64,000 nt of DNA, taken from NCBI GenBank assembly GCA_017458125.1, contig JAFTGB010000048.1, positions 1 through 64,000 on the forward strand, written 5' to 3'. The translations under genes and the position numbers were made by a program. The notes under the pieces were generated by a model. It had not been told where the DNA came from and ran no database searches. It saw only the letters and a list, made by a program, of their open reading frames with translations. The stretch is from Prevotella sp. GTDB lineage: Bacteria; Bacteroidota; Bacteroidia; Bacteroidales; Bacteroidaceae. Shown one piece after another: positions 55,953 to 64,000 of the stretch (its first letter is position 1; each line of letters starts with the position of its first letter).

Positions 55953-57032
55953 TCACTTAAAACTAAACGGCACCATCTGCACACCGTCGCCGTAGATGGT
56001 GCGGAAGTCGTCGCGCATGGAGATGACGTGATAGCCTGCCGCACGCCACTGCTCGCCCAGCTTGAGGGCTTTCTCGCGGTTGGCATGGTCGCGCTGGTCG
56101 TCGTCGGCAATGAGCATGAAGGCGGCCGAGCGGTACTTGCTGCTGCCCAGACTGTAGTTGAGCATGGCACTGTCGCCGCCGCTGTTGCCGAACGACAGCA
56201 CGGGCACCTTGCCTATCTCCCGCGAGATTTGCAGCACCTTGTTGGTCTTCAGGTTCTTGATGAGCAGTTCGTCGGTGCGTATGAGGTTCTCGTCTTTCCC
56301 CATGGTGTAGGCGACGCCGGCCTCATCGCCCTGTCTACTGGTTTTGAGTCCTACGTCCATGCCGATGACATGGTTGGGAGCAATGCCGAGCGGCTCGACG
56401 AGTGCACGGCAGATGTAGCGGTCGGAGCCAGTGATGGCATAGATGGTGAAGCCGTTGGCCGTCAGGTATTCAAAGACCTCCAGCATAGGCTGGTAGATGC
56501 CTTGCCCGTTGGTCATGCCTTTGAAACCGTTGGAAGGCAGGGCGGCATACGCTTTCACGTAGGCATCGAACTCCGCAATGGTCATGCCGGCGTATGCCTT
56601 TGCCGCCGCACGGGCATGAATCAGTTCAAAACCGCTGGGCAGGGCGGTGCCGTTGCGCACGAAATCCCTGATGCACTGAGCGGCCCGACGCACGTCCTCC
56701 GGGGCTTTGTCGCGGTAGTCAGGGTCGTCCAAGACGCGGTACTCCAGCATGTTATACTCGAAATACGAAGGATTAAGCTCAGCCAAGAAGGTACCGTCCA
56801 TGTCGAAGGCGGCAATGCGGTCTTCCACTTTGATGAAATTGGGCGACTTGGGATTGGTCACGTCCTCCACGTACTCCTGCAACGCCGTCAGTGCCTCGCA
56901 CTTGTTCCACAGCGTGAAATACTGCTTCGGCGCAGGGGTCACGGTGACGTTGCCCACCTTGCTGCACGATGTCATCATGGGGCTGCAGACCATCAGGAGG
57001 GCCGTCAGCATCCAAGCCACATTTTTTCTCAT
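55953..57032 (-). CDS. HAD-superfamily phosphatase lipoprotein
   Basis: A 359-residue lipoprotein (lipobox MMTSC, Cys23). It has a haloacid-dehalogenase phosphatase domain: motif I AAFDMDGTF with Asp77 and Asp79, motif II in YAITGSDRY, and motif IV in LSFGNSGGDSAM. An insertion cap lies between motifs I and II (about 90-190). A phosphate monoester is the likely substrate, but I cannot say which. The start at 57032 gives the best signal peptide; ATG 57047 is an alternative. It follows an M23 lipoprotein gene by 30 bases, so the two are probably co-transcribed in the envelope. Confidence 0.88.
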   Translation of the reverse strand: MRKNVAWMLTALLMVCSPMMTSCSKVGNVTVTPAPKQYFTLWNKCEALTALQEYVEDVTNPKSPNFIKVEDRIAAFDMDGTFLAELNPSYFEYNMLEYRVLDDPDYRDKAPEDVRRAAQCIRDFVRNGTALPSGFELIHARAAAKAYAGMTIAEFDAYVKAYAALPSNGFKGMTNGQGIYQPMLEVFEYLTANGFTIYAITGSDRYICRALVEPLGIAPNHVIGMDVGLKTSRQGDEAGVAYTMGKDENLIRTDELLIKNLKTNKVLQISREIGKVPVLSFGNSGGDSAMLNYSLGSSKYRSAAFMLIADDDQRDHANREKALKLGEQWRAAGYHVISMRDDFRTIYGDGVQMVPFSFK

Positions 57033-57062
57033 ACTTTCTACTGTCATCGTTTTCACTTATGT

Positions 57063-58109
57063 TCAGCGCACCACATAGCCGTTCTTGGTCTTTCGGAATG
57101 CCGAGAGGCGGATGGTGTGCTTCTGGTGGTCGAAATACTTGTTGGAGTTGACGCTGCGACCGCTCGCGCGTGTCTCGAAATGCAGGTGCTCGGTAGTGGC
57201 ACGGCCGGTGCGTCCCGTCAGTGCGATGACCTGTCCGGCTTTGACGCGGTCGCCCACCTTGACCATGTTCTTGGAGTTGTGGCTGTAGTAGGTCTCCAGT
57301 CCGCAGGGGTGCTTGATGCGGATGAGGTTGCCGTAGCCTGCATACTTAGCCGAGAAGACCACCTCGCCGTCGAAGGCTGCCAGGATGTTGTCGTTGGGCT
57401 TCGTCTTCAGGTCAGTACCCGTATGCTGACGACCGCCCCGTCCGCCGTAGGGACTGATGACCTTAGCGCCGGGCAGGGGATACGCCCACCACTGGCTGGC
57501 CACCTCCTCGTTGGGTTGCGGCCCCTTCAGCACGCTGACATCGACTTTCCACGTCGCCGTCTTCTGGCAGAGCACGGTCTGCGGGCGCAGCTGGTGGCTC
57601 TTCAGGCTGACGATGATTTCGGGATTGATGCGTCCGCCGTTGACCATGACGGCAAACTCGCAGTAGGTGCGTCCCTCCTTGGTGCCTACAATGGCAATGG
57701 TCTGTCCGGCTTTTACGCGGTCGCCCGACTTGACCAGGTTCTCGGCGTTGTTGCCGTAGACGGTCTCTATACCGTTGTCGTGGCGGATGACGATGACGTT
57801 GCCGAAGGGCGGGTTGTTCTTCGACAGGCGTACCGTACCGCTGAACATGGCCTTGACGGCATCGCCCTTGCGGGTTTCTATCTCGACGTTGTAGTCCTTG
57901 CCCATCTTGGCCTTTCCCACGGGCAACGGGAACGAATAGTCCTTGTCGCGCAGGGCGGCAAAGTCGATGGTGAAGGCGTCGGACTTCTCGAACAGCAGCG
58001 GGTCTTCGATGCTGATTTGCTGTTGCTCCAGTGCCGTGAACTTGCTCTGTGCGCAGGCCGAGAGGGTCATGGCGGCCACAATAAAGAGGATGGTATAGCG
58101 TATGTTCAT
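57063..58109 (-). CDS. M23 peptidase-like lipoprotein with two LytM domains
   Basis: A 348-residue lipoprotein (lipobox LSAC, Cys19). Two M23/LytM domains are present. The first (about 85-160) lacks the zinc ligands and is degenerate; the second (about 215-320) has HTGTDLK and EHLHFET, the expected ligands. Similar proteins cut or regulate cutting of peptidoglycan. Degenerate M23 domains are often activators of amidases, so its enzymatic role is uncertain. It lies 15 bases after pgeF on the same strand. Confidence 0.9.
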   Translation of the reverse strand: MNIRYTILFIVAAMTLSACAQSKFTALEQQQISIEDPLLFEKSDAFTIDFAALRDKDYSFPLPVGKAKMGKDYNVEIETRKGDAVKAMFSGTVRLSKNNPPFGNVIVIRHDNGIETVYGNNAENLVKSGDRVKAGQTIAIVGTKEGRTYCEFAVMVNGGRINPEIIVSLKSHQLRPQTVLCQKTATWKVDVSVLKGPQPNEEVASQWWAYPLPGAKVISPYGGRGGRQHTGTDLKTKPNDNILAAFDGEVVFSAKYAGYGNLIRIKHPCGLETYYSHNSKNMVKVGDRVKAGQVIALTGRTGRATTEHLHFETRASGRSVNSNKYFDHQKHTIRLSAFRKTKNGYVVR

Positions 58110-58124
58110 TACACGATGATGCGT

Positions 58125-58874
58125 TTAGGTTAAGACGATGGCCGAGAAAATGCGGCCGGAACGGATGCCCAACCGGCGGGCAGAGAAGTAGCGGTTGCAC
58201 TGCGCCCATGTGCAGACACCCGACATGTGGATGTCGACGACCCCGGCAGCTTGCAGCTGCATACGGTTGCACAGCGGCAGGTCGATGTGCCATTTCGCGA
58301 AACGGGTGGCTATGGCCGACATGTCGAAGCCGGCACGGGCAAACTGGTCGTACACCTCGTCGCCCACCTCGAAGGCTTCGAGCGAGATGCCTGGTCCGAT
58401 GACGGCGCGCAGCTGCGAGGGTATGGTGCCATAGTCGCGGCTCATGGCCGCCACTGCCTCCCGGGCTATGCGCTGCACCGTACCGCGCCAACCGGCATGG
58501 ACGGCTGCGGCAGCACGGTGCTGCGGGTCATAGAGCAGTATGGGTATGCAGTCGGCGGTAGACACACCGATGCAAAGCCCCGCCACGTTGGTCATCAGGG
58601 CGTCAGTGTTGTCGATGACTGCCGTGGGCGGCGCGTCTATGCGCTGGATGCGGGTGCCATGGGTCTGATGGGGCATGATGATGTGGCGATCGGGTATGCC
58701 GAGCAGCGCACTGAGCGACAGTCGGTTCTGGGCGATGTGGGCGGGGTCGTCGCCACAATAGGCATTGATGTTGAATGCAGCATAGTTGCCTGTGCTGCAT
58801 CCGCCCTGGCGCGTGGTGCTGAATGCCACCGCTCCCGCGCCCATATCATAATAGGTGAGCTTAGGACTACTCAT
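58125..58874 (-). CDS. pgeF: Peptidoglycan editing factor PgeF (multicopper polyphenol-oxidase fold)
   Basis: A 249-residue protein of the YfiH/PgeF family. It has the conserved [19 protein letters not shown] and [10 protein letters not shown] segments that form the His/Cys zinc site. PgeF removes wrongly incorporated serine from UDP-MurNAc in E. coli; older names call it a laccase. The start at 58874 was chosen because it overlaps the obg stop by 8 bases (ATGAGTAG), which suggests coupling; two longer starts (58883, 58907) are possible. Confidence 0.93.
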   Translation of the reverse strand: MSSPKLTYYDMGAGAVAFSTTRQGGCSTGNYAAFNINAYCGDDPAHIAQNRLSLSALLGIPDRHIIMPHQTHGTRIQRIDAPPTAVIDNTDALMTNVAGLCIGVSTADCIPILLYDPQHRAAAAVHAGWRGTVQRIAREAVAAMSRDYGTIPSQLRAVIGPGISLEAFEVGDEVYDQFARAGFDMSAIATRFAKWHIDLPLCNRMQLQAAGVVDIHMSGVCTWAQCNRYFSARRLGIRSGRIFSAIVLT

Positions 58875-60057
58875 CGGCTTCATACTCAAAGTCGTCGTAG
58901 TCCTCAATATCTTCTATCTCGCTGTCGTCAACATACTCGATGTCTTCGTCCTCACCTTCGTCGGCCAGCTCCGCGGCAAAGCGCGTCATGTCTTTGTCGC
59001 GGTGCACCAGCGTGTCCTCGGCCATGACGGCAGCCAGCTTGTTGCTCTCGGCATTGAGTTCGCGCCACAGCACGTCCTTCAGTTCGTCGAGTCCCTTGCC
59101 GGCAACTGCCGAGATGAAGACGATGGGGACAGAAGTCCCCTCGGGGGACGAAAGGGAGGCTAACTCTTCGCGCAGCATCTCGACAAGCTCATCGTCCAGC
59201 AGGTCGCACTTGGTGATGGCCAGCACGCGGTGCTTGTCGAGCATCTCGGGGTTGAACTGGCTCAGCTCGTTGAGCAGAATCTCGTACTCACGCTTGATGT
59301 CGTCGGTGTCGCCCGGCACCATGAAGAGCAGCAGCGAGTTGCGCTCGATGTGGCGCAGGAACCGCAACCCGAGGCCCTTGCCCTCAGAGGCGCCCTCGAT
59401 GATGCCGGGGATGTCGGCCATAACGAACGACTTGCCGTCGCGGTAGCCCACGATGCCCAAGGAGGGCTCCATGGTGGTAAAGGGGTAGTTGGCTATCTTG
59501 GGACGGGCGTTGGAGAGCGACGACAGCAGCGTCGACTTGCCGGCATTGGGGAAGCCCACCAGTCCGACGTCGGCCAGCAGCTTCAGCTCCAGAATGACGG
59601 TCATCTCCTGCATCGGCTCGCCGGGCTGGGCGTAGCGCGGAGCCTGGTTGGTGGCCGACCGGAACTGGTAGTTGCCCAGTCCGCCGCGTCCGCCCTTCAG
59701 CAGCACCACCTCCTGACCGTCGTAGGTCACGTCGCAGACATACTTGCCCGTCTCGGCATCGTAGACCACAGTGCCGCAGGGCACGTCGATGTAGACGTCC
59801 TTGCCGTCGGTGCCGTGGCACTTGTCGCGCCCGCCGTTGCCACCGTGCTCGGCAAAGATGTGCCGCTCGTACTTCAGGTGCAGCAGCGTCCAGTAGTTGT
59901 GGTTGCCGCGCAGGATGATGCTGCCGCCCCGTCCGCCGTCGCCGCCGTCAGGTCCGCCATTGGGGTTATACTTGACGTGCCGCAGGTGCATGGAACCGCG
60001 TCCGCCCTTCCCCGAGCGACACAGTATCTTGACGTAATCTACGAAATTGCTCTCCAT
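58867..60057 (-). CDS. obg: GTPase Obg (CgtA)
   Basis: A 396-residue ribosome-assembly GTPase. The glycine-rich Obg fold comes first ([37 protein letters not shown]). The G domain has G1 GFPNAGKS, switch II in [16 protein letters not shown] and G4 TKCDLL. The C-terminal tail (about 345-396) is unusually acidic ([21 protein letters not shown]), as in other Bacteroidetes. It ends with the pgeF start overlapping its stop and follows adk by 26 bases. Confidence 0.98.
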   Translation of the reverse strand: MESNFVDYVKILCRSGKGGRGSMHLRHVKYNPNGGPDGGDGGRGGSIILRGNHNYWTLLHLKYERHIFAEHGGNGGRDKCHGTDGKDVYIDVPCGTVVYDAETGKYVCDVTYDGQEVVLLKGGRGGLGNYQFRSATNQAPRYAQPGEPMQEMTVILELKLLADVGLVGFPNAGKSTLLSSLSNARPKIANYPFTTMEPSLGIVGYRDGKSFVMADIPGIIEGASEGKGLGLRFLRHIERNSLLLFMVPGDTDDIKREYEILLNELSQFNPEMLDKHRVLAITKCDLLDDELVEMLREELASLSSPEGTSVPIVFISAVAGKGLDELKDVLWRELNAESNKLAAVMAEDTLVHRDKDMTRFAAELADEGEDEDIEYVDDSEIEDIEDYDDFEYEADE

Positions 60058-60083
60058 CGTTCTTAATGAATAATCAGTAATTG

Positions 60084-60656
60084 CTATATGTTATCAATTA
60101 CTTTCTTGATGTCACTGAAGATGCGTTCCAGCGTGCCCAGACCGTTGATGTGGTGGTGCAGACCTTCCTGCTTGTACCAGTCGATGAGCGGCTGGGTCTG
60201 CGAGTGATACACCACGAGGCGCTTCTTGATGGTCTCCTCGTTGTCGTCGGCACGGCCGCTCTCCTGTCCGCGCTTGATGAGTCGCTGCATCAGCTCGTCC
60301 TCGGGCACGTCCAACTCTATCATGGCTGCCACGCGGTCGCCGCGCTCGTCCAGCATCTTCTTCAGAGCCTCAGCCTGCGGAATGGTACGGGGAAAGCCGT
60401 CGAAGATGACGCCCTTGTGACCGCGTCCGTAGCTGTCGTACACGTTGGCCAGAATGCTGACCATCAGCTCGTCGGGTATCAGGTTGCCACCGTCAATGTA
60501 GCTCTGGGCGGTCTTGCCCAACTCGGTACCTTTCTTGATTTCGTTGCGGAGCACGTCGCCCGTAGAGATGTGTCCCAGCCCATAATGCTCTATGAGCATA
60601 TCACTCTGCGTTCCCTTGCCTGAGCCGGGAGCACCAAAAATCACAATGTTCTTCAT
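60084..60656 (-). CDS. adk: Adenylate kinase
   Basis: A 190-residue nucleoside monophosphate kinase (AMP + ATP to 2 ADP). P-loop [36 protein letters not shown] and [17 protein letters not shown] are canonical; the lid is the short type without zinc. The start at 60656 is set by the family ([16 protein letters not shown]). The reading frame stays open for 52 more codons upstream with coding-like content (see findings). It follows hpt on the same strand. Confidence 0.97.
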   Translation of the reverse strand: MKNIVIFGAPGSGKGTQSDMLIEHYGLGHISTGDVLRNEIKKGTELGKTAQSYIDGGNLIPDELMVSILANVYDSYGRGHKGVIFDGFPRTIPQAEALKKMLDERGDRVAAMIELDVPEDELMQRLIKRGQESGRADDNEETIKKRLVVYHSQTQPLIDWYKQEGLHHHINGLGTLERIFSDIKKVIDNI

Positions 60657-60801
60657 CTGAATTCTTATTTCTTGTTTATCCTGTTTTACTTTTATTTCTT
60701 TTCCCATGTTATGCCACCACAGGTCGGTCAGATAGTCGCCTTTGCGCGACTCCACATCGCTGGGCAGATGGGGTAGTTTTATTTGTCTCATCGCAAAACG
60801 C

Positions 60802-61341
60802 TCAATCCTCAACTAAAGTAAAAATCTCCTTCAACCCGCGTCCCTGCTGGTCGTAGTCCAGCCCGTAGCCCACGATGAAGTCGTTGGGAATGGAGAAGGC
60901 GGCATACTCGATATCTAACTTCTCCTCCAGCTTGTCGGGCTTGACGAAGAGCGTGCAGATGTGAATGGAAGCGGGATTACGCGTGCCCAACGACTCCACC
61001 ATCTGCTTCATGGTGCGTCCCGTGTCGACGATGTCCTCGACGATGACGACATGACGGTCAGACAGGTCCTCGTTGATGCCCAGCACCTCGTGCACCTTTC
61101 CGGTGGAGGTGGTGCCCTGATAGGATGCCAACTTGACAAATGATATCTCACACGGTATGGTCATCTCGCGCATCAGGTCGGCAGCAAAGATGAACGACCC
61201 GTTGAGCACACCCAGCAGCACGGGGTTCTTGCCATCCAAGTCCTTGCTCATCTGCTGAGCCAGCTGTCTGACACGCTCCTTGATGGTTGCCTCAGGAATG
61301 GATGTTTCAAAGGTTTTATCCTTAATCTTAACGATACTCAT
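60802..61341 (-). CDS. hpt: Hypoxanthine phosphoribosyltransferase
   Basis: A 179-residue purine-salvage enzyme converting hypoxanthine or guanine with PRPP to IMP or GMP. The PRPP-binding motif is VVIVEDIVDTGRTM; LLGVLNGSFIFAADL and PNDFIVGYGLDY are other family blocks. The start at 61341 was chosen because the longer frame starts in the promoter box. It probably forms an operon with adk, obg, pgeF and the two lipoprotein genes. Confidence 0.96.
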   Translation of the reverse strand: MSIVKIKDKTFETSIPEATIKERVRQLAQQMSKDLDGKNPVLLGVLNGSFIFAADLMREMTIPCEISFVKLASYQGTTSTGKVHEVLGINEDLSDRHVVIVEDIVDTGRTMKQMVESLGTRNPASIHICTLFVKPDKLEEKLDIEYAAFSIPNDFIVGYGLDYDQQGRGLKEIFTLVED

Positions 61342-61365
61342 AGCAGGATTTTGAAAAATTTGATG

Positions 61366-61373
61366 CAAAATTA
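61366..61373 (-). promoter_or_regulatory. hpt promoter -7 box TAATTTTG
   Basis: It fits TAnnTTTG, 24 bases upstream of the ATG at 61341. Confidence 0.6.
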
Positions 61374-61424
61374 CGAAATAAATAGCAATTAAGAACGACG
61401 TATTAAGAATTATTTTGTAATTTT

Positions 61425-61581
61425 GGAAGAAAAAGCAATCTTTCTTTATTAAAAGGCAGTTCCGAGGATTGAGAAAAATCGGGGTTACGAATAAGAAACC
61501 GTTCTCAATTCCACGTTCTGCATCAAATTGCTTTCAAAGAACTCCTGACTCTGGGTCACCAGCCGTTTTATGACTCGTTGT
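61425..61581 (-). ncRNA. Candidate small non-coding RNA
   Basis: It starts from the box at 61588-61595 on the minus strand and has no reading frame. The outer arms 61527-61534 and 61432-61439 (AAAGCAAT/ATTGCTTT) are exact complements, the inner arms 61502-61508 and 61469-61475 (TTGAGAA/TTCTCAA) enclose GGTT/AACC pairs, and the 3' arm runs into TTTTTC. It may be a free small RNA or a long leader of hpt. I can assign no family. Confidence 0.35.
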
Positions 61582-61587
61582 CGGGTG

Positions 61588-61595
61588 CAAAGGTA
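61588..61595 (-). promoter_or_regulatory. Promoter -7 box TACCTTTG
   Basis: It fits TAnnTTTG and has no open reading frame for the next 240 bases downstream until hpt. Confidence 0.55.
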
Positions 61596-61634
61596 CAACT
61601 TTATTTTGAAATAGCCAAATGCTATTCACAATTT

Positions 61635-62729
61635 CTAACTATCTGATTCACCAGCCTCATCTTCAGCCTCATCTTCATCGCTATCCTCAAGTATTTCGGG
61701 GAACAGCATCATGTGTTCCAACGGAGCAGAGTTGCCAAACATAAATTCGCTATAGCGGGTTATGTTGTCATAGGTAGCTAAGAAACAGAAGTCATTGATG
61801 GCATAGATGTCTTTAGGGTTCTTGACGATTAGCTTTAGAATGGTATTCAAGCAACGGTAGCGCATTTGATTATACTCCAGATTCAAAATCATACCATCAC
61901 GGGATGGACTTTGAGCAACCTGTTTTAGAACACGCCACGTACGCCAAACCTCATGCAGATAGCGAGAGAACTTACCCGATTTCATCAGTGTTTCCAGCAT
62001 TGGAATAGCCGTATGAGGTTCTTCGTGCCTCCGTTGGTGAGCATATTCCACCGTGTAAAGACATTCCCTGTCGAAACTTGGTGTCTGTTCTGCCATCAGT
62101 TTCAGATAGCGTTCATTCTCTTCCGACTGCTGCTTTCGTAGATTATAGATAGAGTCATCGTTTGGGATGAACTGCTCTATATCCATATATTTCTGAACGT
62201 CCCTCTCCGTAATCTGCCCATAGTGACTCAACGAGAATCGGCTTGATAGCTTGTCTGCAAAAGATTTATAGGCATCCCACACTTGATCCCATAGCAAAGA
62301 GTCCGTTTCATTCCTTTTGGCTGTATCAACAGGCATAATCAACACAAGTTTTCTCACGTATTGCTCTGCTGCCAAGCGAATATCAGCGTCCTTAATCGTG
62401 CCAGCCTTTAGTTGCCCAATCTCATTATTTACGACCATGCCAAACCTAAACCACAACTCTGCATCGCAATATGCAGCCCTCAATATGGCATAACCATTGG
62501 CCACATCAATCATGTCGTTGATAACTGGATTATCAGGCAGTACCGTGTCAGCCTTGAAATAAATGTCCTTATCTGATAGCGTCCCAATATAGAAGCCGTC
62601 ATCACCTTCAAGTGGCTCTACACCAGCATCTGCTACTTGTTTGTCTTCCTCTTTTCCTTGCTTGGGTAATGATACGACAACAATCCCCACCAAAATAATA
62701 GCTACGACTCCCAATATAAACTTCCTCAT
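61635..62729 (-). CDS. Membrane-anchored protein of unknown function
   Basis: A 364-residue protein with an N-terminal membrane anchor (MRKFILGVVAIILVGIVVVS) and a mainly helical, charged soluble part rich in Glu, Asp and Tyr; the C-terminus is very acidic (EDSDEDEAEDEAG). I do not recognise a domain. The ATG at 62729 overlaps the stop of the upstream gene by 4 bases (ATGA), so the two are co-translated. An in-frame TTG at 62741 is an unlikely start. Confidence 0.65.
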   Translation of the reverse strand: MRKFILGVVAIILVGIVVVSLPKQGKEEDKQVADAGVEPLEGDDGFYIGTLSDKDIYFKADTVLPDNPVINDMIDVANGYAILRAAYCDAELWFRFGMVVNNEIGQLKAGTIKDADIRLAAEQYVRKLVLIMPVDTAKRNETDSLLWDQVWDAYKSFADKLSSRFSLSHYGQITERDVQKYMDIEQFIPNDDSIYNLRKQQSEENERYLKLMAEQTPSFDRECLYTVEYAHQRRHEEPHTAIPMLETLMKSGKFSRYLHEVWRTWRVLKQVAQSPSRDGMILNLEYNQMRYRCLNTILKLIVKNPKDIYAINDFCFLATYDNITRYSEFMFGNSAPLEHMMLFPEILEDSDEDEAEDEAGESDS

Positions 62730-63292
62730 CTTCTCTGCCAAACTTTATACAAATTATACAGCAACATAACAACGATTGAAATAACACCGCCAATCCATGC
62801 AACAGTACTTGCATATACACCAATCCAGTAAAGTCTCCAATTATTCCCCCATTGTGATGGTGTGTCAATAGGACGATCTGTTATACGAAACTGCATTGGC
62901 CCAGCGATATTGTTATTAAACAAATAATAGACCGCACTCAATATAAAAATCAGCAACACCACTAACCATATCTGTATCGGCTTGCCTTTCAACATAGATA
63001 GTATAGCCATAACGGGTACTAATCCGAATAATATTACATACCCTGGCTGATAAAATATGGAGAGTATCAGCATGTAGAAGTATAGACATCCTGCAATAAC
63101 GCATACAGACAATGGTATAACGCCCCACGTCTTAGGAACTAGACAATATAGAGTTATTGCAATCAGTCCTGTAATTGATAGGTAAGTTATAGACATACCA
63201 GCTATTAACAGAACGCTTATACACATAATACCAGCCAAAAGCGGTAATACAACCTTTGAAATGCCTAATAATATTCCCTTTATTGTATTCAT
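62726..63292 (-). CDS. Polytopic membrane protein of unknown function
   Basis: A 188-residue protein with about six predicted helices: at 13-30, 33-52, 57-78, 83-103 and 110-124, with a last one near 155-180. Family unknown. The ATG at 63292 lies 6 bases after a promoter box, so the transcript is predicted to be leaderless. It shares a 4-base overlap with the membrane-anchored gene downstream and is likely part of a membrane complex with it. Confidence 0.65.
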   Translation of the reverse strand: MNTIKGILLGISKVVLPLLAGIMCISVLLIAGMSITYLSITGLIAITLYCLVPKTWGVIPLSVCVIAGCLYFYMLILSIFYQPGYVILFGLVPVMAILSMLKGKPIQIWLVVLLIFILSAVYYLFNNNIAGPMQFRITDRPIDTPSQWGNNWRLYWIGVYASTVAWIGGVISIVVMLLYNLYKVWQRR

Positions 63293-63298
63293 CGTTTG

Positions 63299-63306
63299 CA
63301 AAAATA
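63299..63306 (-). promoter_or_regulatory. Promoter -7 box TATTTTTG
   Basis: It ends 6 bases before the ATG at 63292; a leaderless mRNA is predicted. Confidence 0.5.
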
Positions 63307-63365
63307 CGAAAAACTTCTCGAACAAGATTGGCTTTGGCTATCACAAGCCTTGTGAAAAGGCAATT

Positions 63366-64000
63366 TTACTTCCACACCACCAAATTTCTAGGTAGTGCTA
63401 TCTTCTTTGCATCACCTCGTTGTCCGTCAACATAATAGCTTTTAGCCATATAGTCGTCAAACTGTCCGACGAAAGCGGCTCTTATGCGGGCGCACTTCTC
63501 ATTGATAGAGTTCAGCATGGGGTTTGTCACATCCTCTATGCTCTGTATTGCCCTGTCAGTCAATCCCGATGGCTTTAGGTGATTGTAGATTCGTGTCAGT
63601 TCTTGCCGATAATCTGGTAACTGTTTAAATGCGATACCCTCTGGGTGACGAAGGTATAATAGATAAACAGCCTTTACCAATGGTTCCATCTTGATTTCCA
63701 TATCGTTGTAGTCGGGCAGAAGAATACGCCAGTCTTTCGTAATAACAAGGCGGCTCAGACGATTGTCTGAGTGAATCAACTGCTCCAGAAGATATTCTGC
63801 AATGCCTCGTTGGCGCAACTTTGCAATCCGCTCTCGAACTTCTTCCATCAGTTCATAAATGGTTTCTTCTTGCTCCTCCGGGCTAAAGCTATCGTCAGCA
63901 AAATTGGCTGAGAGACTCTCGGCATCACCCCAATCGTCAAAACTCTGAGTTTGATCTTCCAAATATCTGTCATGTCGTCCCTTTTCAAGCGCGATTTGCT
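63366..64000 (-). CDS. Partial gene, conserved-looking soluble protein, start outside the window
   Basis: At least 210 residues. The frame is open up to the window edge, and no convincing ATG is found in the visible part, so the start probably lies beyond 64000; a TTG at 63962 is only the first possible one. The protein is helical and acidic at the visible N-terminal side (DDWGDAESLSANFADD). The C-terminal region holds KDWRILLPDYNDMEIKMEPL, LRHPEGIAFKQLPDYR and the end KIALPRNLVVWK, a combination I have the impression of seeing in uncharacterised Bacteroidales proteins. Function unknown. Confidence 0.65.
   Translation of the reverse strand, partial: QIALEKGRHDRYLEDQTQSFDDWGDAESLSANFADDSFSPEEQEETIYELMEEVRERIAKLRQRGIAEYLLEQLIHSDNRLSRLVITKDWRILLPDYNDMEIKMEPLVKAVYLLYLRHPEGIAFKQLPDYRQELTRIYNHLKPSGLTDRAIQSIEDVTNPMLNSINEKCARIRAAFVGQFDDYMAKSYYVDGQRGDAKKIALPRNLVVWK

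Noticed and set aside
55678..55995. 105-codon open frame on the plus strand
   Set aside because: It consists of the 22-bp array D and the following hairpin, with no plausible protein features.

Overview
The window looks like a chromosomal segment from a Bacteroidales bacterium, most likely Prevotella or a close relative. The reasons are the many promoter boxes of the Bacteroidetes type (TAnnTTTG) just upstream of genes, the general lack of strong Shine-Dalgarno sequences, a BspA-like leucine-rich-repeat surface protein, a PorT homologue, a split 5'-nucleotidase, and family-typical gene orders (tig-clpP-clpX-recQ; guaB-PPIase-PPIase-OstA-mutL). No rRNA, tRNA, transposase, integrase or CRISPR array was recognised.

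Layout. 1-3.6 kb: two small envelope genes, a structured RNA or leader, palindromic repeats and an AAA_14/DUF4143 ATPase. 3.9-7.6 kb: a large secreted fusion of a histidine phosphatase and a GH28 pectinase, then a secreted protein of unknown function. 7.7-16.7 kb (minus): a probable envelope-biogenesis operon guaB, two parvulin-type PPIases, an OstA/LptA-like protein, mutL and an OmpA-family protein. 16.8-24.2 kb (minus): recQ, clpX, clpP, trigger factor, a cytidylate-kinase-like protein and LptB. 24.2-24.9 kb: a PIN-domain toxin with a small partner gene. 25-27.5 kb: a 22-bp tandem repeat array and a secreted (alpha/alpha)6-type glycosidase. 27.6-30.3 kb: an 8-cysteine ferredoxin of 55 residues, PorT and the two halves of a 5'-nucleotidase. 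30.4-33.9 kb: rplS with a long leader, a stand-alone AICAR transformylase, small proteins and a GH53 galactanase. 34-39.2 kb (minus): nadK followed by an ABC efflux set (ATPase, two permeases, adaptor). 39.3-43.4 kb (plus): pdxJ, DJ-1/PfpI protein, ispD, recG. 43.5-46.6 kb: an M23/LysM peptidase and a BspA-like gene interrupted by one in-frame stop. 46.7-52.9 kb: an ECF sigma factor, a membrane protein in the anti-sigma position and two paralogous macroglobulin/plug-like surface proteins. 52.9-55.5 kb: an AT-rich block of unknown membrane proteins, followed by the remnant of a third paralogue. 55.9-61.4 kb (minus): HAD phosphatase lipoprotein, M23 lipoprotein, pgeF, obg, adk, hpt. 61.4-64 kb: a candidate non-coding RNA and three unrecognised genes, the last one running off the window.

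The least explained pattern is a set of four loci carrying tandem arrays with a repeat length of 22 bp (one of them 21/22 bp). The sequences differ between loci but the unit length is the same. They lie in intergenic DNA at about 2.1, 25.1 and 55.75 kb, and inside the coding region of a macroglobulin-like gene at 48.5 kb, where three units (66 bp) keep the frame. Other items worth attention are a long rod-shaped RNA with a second, competing pairing (1.55-1.73 kb), two promoter boxes facing each other 6 bp apart between nadK and pdxJ, several genes whose promoter box lies only 5-8 nt from the start codon (predicted leaderless mRNAs), and the phosphatase-pectinase fusion.
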